From Bacteroidales bacterium UBA3824 (lineage in GTDB: Bacteria; Bacteroidota; Bacteroidia; Bacteroidales; UBA3824), in NCBI GenBank assembly GCA_002393195.1, contig DGIK01000070.1, positions 1,365 through 17,807 of the forward strand: a DNA stretch of 16,443 nt, written 5' to 3'. The notes under the pieces were generated by a model. The model was not told where the DNA came from and made no database searches. It saw only the letters and a program-made list of their open reading frames with translations. The position numbers and the translations under genes were made by a program. The number at the start of each line of letters is the position of its first letter. The first letter of the stretch is position 1. Below are positions 14,701 through 16,443 of this stretch, piece after piece.

Positions 14701-16443
14701 CGCGCATCACCCGATCCGTGCCAGAATACCGCAAGATGAGAAGGGACAAGTCGGCAACTAAGGCTCTGCTCGCCGGAGCCACGATGATTAGCCACAAGGA
14801 TTCGCTCCGTTACGACGCTCTCTACACCACATTTGCCAACAAGGAGGACGTCATCAACGTTCACGAGCCGGGCATTATCAAGGTGGTTGATTCCAAGATA
14901 AAGCCCTCTGGTGTCATTCATATCAACCGTGGCGGCGACATCGAGCGTTTCGACGACGCTGTAATTACCGCAAATCTCGATACCCTCATCCACCGTGTGG
15001 TCAAGACTTCAGTAAAGCTCCGCGACAAGCGTTATTTCAAGGCGATAGGCGGTCAGTATGAGTATCAAAACTACAACAAAGACAAGGCGTACCTCGACCT
15101 CGACTCGATGGAAATCCGACTTATCAAGCTCGATACAGCAGCCAAAGCTCCGAAAGTGAGAGTTTCGTTTGGTATCGGTAGCGTGCCGGAGGAGCAAAAC
15201 TTCTTCATAAGCCCGCAGTTTAAGTTTGACGGCAAATATTCGTTCAATGGTGCTACGCCGGGTATCAAGTTCAATGGTTATGCCATCATACAGCAGCAAT
15301 GTGATTCCACCATCATGCCATTCATATTCGAGGGTACAATCAATCCTGATTCTATCTTGTTCCCGATTTCGGAGAAGGTGGCAGACCAAAAACGCCGACG
15401 CCTGTACACTGGCTTCTTCTATGACGAAAAGAATCAAGATCTCTATTCGATATTCATGGGACACAAGCACAATGTATCTGATAAGGAGATACTTGTCGTC
15501 AACCGTGGCCTCACCTACGACCCCAAGACCAAGGAGTACCGAGAGGCAACGCCACGTCGTCTGCGCGATAGCAGTTACGCCGCCAATTATGTTGTGTTCC
15601 AAAACAATCTGTGCAACGTATATGGCGAAGGTACTATCAGCACCAATGTCGATATGAACCCAGTGCAGCTTGTTACATCGGGCGAATTGTATCACAACCG
15701 CGACAAGAAGCAGATTTCGGGAGCGATGTTTATGACAATTAATTTCCCGATACGCGCCGATGTCATCAAAACTATGTCTGAGGAATTGAACGACGTGTAC
15801 AACCTTTCTCCGGTGTTCTTCAACGAGCGCAAGATACGCCGCCGCATGGAATATGTGCTTGGCAACGATACCGTGCAGGCTCTCTTGAAAAACTACGAAC
15901 TCTCCGGCGACCTTGGCAAGATGCCCAACGGTCTCAATAAGACCATCGTCTTGAGCGACGTGCAGATGTATTACGATACAGCCACATTGTCGTACCGTTC
16001 GAGCGGCGATATTGGCGTTGGCTTCATTGGTGGTACGTCGGTAGGCAAGTATATGAATGGTTACGTGGAGATTATCCGCAATGAGAAGAAGGGCGACCAG
16101 ATAAGCATCTTCCTCCAGCCCACGCCGCAACGTTGGTACTACTTCAATTATAAGGCGGGATTCATGTACTGTCTCTCGTCCAACGACGACGATTTCAACA
16201 ACAAGATTATCAACACCAAGGACAAAGACCGTGTAACCAAGGTTGACAAAAACGAGTACCAGTTTGTGCTTGGTGCCGCCGAAAACAAAAACAAGTTTAT
16301 CCGTTCCTTCAATGGCACTGTTCCAGTGGACGATACCGATGATTTGCAAAATATAAATAGCGACATCGAATCCGACGACAATCCATCCGGTGATGGCGAT
16401 AGCGACGCCGACAACACAACGCCTGGCGACAACAATCCCGCCG
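11718..16443 (+). CDS. Very large secreted protein of unknown function (3' end outside window)
   Basis: The frame is open from ATG 11718 to the window end: 1,575 codons with no stop, checked by full translation. A Sec signal peptide is clear: MKTISK, hydrophobic LLLLIAIMLM, and likely cleavage ASA|Q after residue 23. A helical N-terminal part (to about residue 165) is followed by a long strand-rich body with many Asp-Ser and Asp-Thr pairs and aromatic residues. Recognisable blocks include GGKVDWRRGNISADSVYA (Trp223), LQGMDKVHP, GVLYLDSINNKSGRK (about 664-677) and GGKGRFYQG. I believe these recur in a large conserved Bacteroidetes hypothetical family, but this is from memory. Near residue 1535 it changes to an Asp/Asn-rich tail with 12 Asp and no Lys or Arg in 41 residues. 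No enzyme motif, carbohydrate-binding or TonB plug domain is seen. A periplasmic or outer-membrane structural or transport role (AsmA/LptD-like beta scaffold) is conceivable but unsupported. Confidence 0.88.
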   Translation, partial: MKTISKLLLLIAIMLMSNAMASAQIKALLPDSEQLPKELEDFMGVRSSKNEEMKADVKKFIEKLTTRKISDEHRAEIVILMNSYIQKRATPTPHMHNLIRALNGFWDKGNIGEFMPWAEYIQELLNNPQMSMSRINDVSVFVADLLSTNSLENSSSKSWYMTSPNFKMTVETVGGAKDIVVRADNVDIRCKMRQDSTLAIYGTSGSYSFNDHIWRGKGGKVDWRRGNISADSVYATLHDYEIETRSPEFEAKNVEFYNIKYFKKPIKGTYRDKVVLNGVGEKARFPQFSSYDTDIKIPNLAEGIDYVGGYAQNGVIFQGEVQDSAKYAKLIFKYEDKPLITAESKAFVFGLKKLEAQTAIITMQMGPDTGQITHKGVKLRYDSDAEKLILFKGTTGMENAHYRDTYHHFEFDVNQVEWTRNDTAVYLCTRPAAPYDTATFESIDHYSIQRYNQLQGMDKVHPLIALRDFMRVKMSDKFTAREFQKYLNKEEGLVFSEVQVHQMLMKLSYQGFVEYDVNTHGAQIAQKMHDYLGAHSGKKDYDGIMIVSKMKNKNGVNAIINLKTYDMDIFNVQPFNLSPARMVKAKPDSASSVTVHRHLGMEIRGKIQAGLADFYGNDFKFDYDRFRIDIPQCDSMAMLTVNYNEATKRNQIDSVHSVLENVKGVLYLDSINNKSGRKTYDEFPRIITSDTSYVYYDKLISESYSRDKFHMKVTPFKLDSLNFLKLNGVQAKGDFVSGIFDDMDVTLTVQQDLSLGFDIPTPEEGKRIFGGKGRFYQGVALNGKGLGGNGKITYLTATAESDNFIFYPDSVIGTCQTLKIDPVTVSQIASTKDVEAEYPVVTSNSCGILWYPHQDNFAIFTSDTALTIFDKKLAFNGNIDYTPKSMKAQGELLYSDAAFFSDKMLFKNSSFDADSAMFCNFDYSTPGDSTGYFYTDRYNATGDLNVERVQFVVSGDSARVHFPHHRYSQRTEFFEWTVAERSYRFGDKLSNYDETRITRSVPEYRKMRRDKSATKALLAGATMISHKDSLRYDALYTTFANKEDVINVHEPGIIKVVDSKIKPSGVIHINRGGDIERFDDAVITANLDTLIHRVVKTSVKLRDKRYFKAIGGQYEYQNYNKDKAYLDLDSMEIRLIKLDTAAKAPKVRVSFGIGSVPEEQNFFISPQFKFDGKYSFNGATPGIKFNGYAIIQQQCDSTIMPFIFEGTINPDSILFPISEKVADQKRRRLYTGFFYDEKNQDLYSIFMGHKHNVSDKEILVVNRGLTYDPKTKEYREATPRRLRDSSYAANYVVFQNNLCNVYGEGTISTNVDMNPVQLVTSGELYHNRDKKQISGAMFMTINFPIRADVIKTMSEELNDVYNLSPVFFNERKIRRRMEYVLGNDTVQALLKNYELSGDLGKMPNGLNKTIVLSDVQMYYDTATLSYRSSGDIGVGFIGGTSVGKYMNGYVEIIRNEKKGDQISIFLQPTPQRWYYFNYKAGFMYCLSSNDDDFNNKIINTKDKDRVTKVDKNEYQFVLGAAENKNKFIRSFNGTVPVDDTDDLQNINSDIESDDNPSGDGDSDADNTTPGDNNPA

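Noticed and set aside
13359..16349. Long minus-strand open frames of 544 and 446 codons (13359-14993 and 15009-16349)
   Set aside because: They lie antisense to the giant plus-strand frame, which has a signal peptide, promoter and protein-like composition. Their translations have a shadow-like composition (runs of His, Arg, Val and Cys) and no domain pattern.

Overview
The window looks like chromosomal DNA from a member of the Bacteroidota, most likely a gut- or rumen-type Bacteroidales. Three things support this: a Prevotella/Bacteroides-style GH3 xylosidase/glucosidase; start sites with little Shine-Dalgarno signal; and six upstream sites matching the Bacteroidetes primary promoter pattern (TTTG or TTG near -33, TAnnTTTG near -7, 19-21 nt apart). 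There are no rRNA, tRNA, phage or transposase genes and no CRISPR array. No gene-free stretch exceeds about 170 bases.

Left part (1-5225). The 3' end of a GH3 glycosidase with a PA14 insert runs to 2136. A perfect 26-nt palindrome separates it from a convergent, AT-rich orphan lipoprotein gene. Upstream of that gene on the same strand lies a BASS-type (bile acid:sodium symporter fold) transporter. The tRNA(Ile)-lysidine synthase gene tilS is divergent from the transporter.

Middle part (5234-9825, minus strand). This is a compact acyl/aryl lipid biosynthesis locus: a family 2 glycosyltransferase with its own promoter, then a five-gene unit of ACP, ACP, ketosynthase fusion, ACP and AMP-forming ligase. 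The last gene ends 8 nt from the end of tilS. The parts resemble aryl-polyene/flexirubin-type clusters of Bacteroidetes, but no ketoreductase, dehydratase, acyltransferase, exporter or ammonia lyase lies in the window. The ketosynthase gene is the most unusual object here. A complete Cys-His-His ketosynthase is joined in one frame to a second, partial ketosynthase-like domain. The junction is a 94-nt palindromic repeat that could fold into an outer stem enclosing three hairpins, and it is translated as a Cys/Pro/Ala-rich linker.

Right part (9922-16443, plus strand). A divergent promoter drives a two-TM coiled-coil protein of unknown function followed by tpiA (triosephosphate isomerase), which ends at a hairpin terminator. 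A new promoter then precedes a very large secreted protein of unknown function. It stays open for at least 1,575 codons, leaves the window without a stop, and ends (as far as visible) in an Asp/Asn-rich tail. I checked its frame by translating the whole stretch by hand.

The strongest leads are the repeat-built ketosynthase fusion, the reduced three-ACP locus around it, and the giant exported protein.
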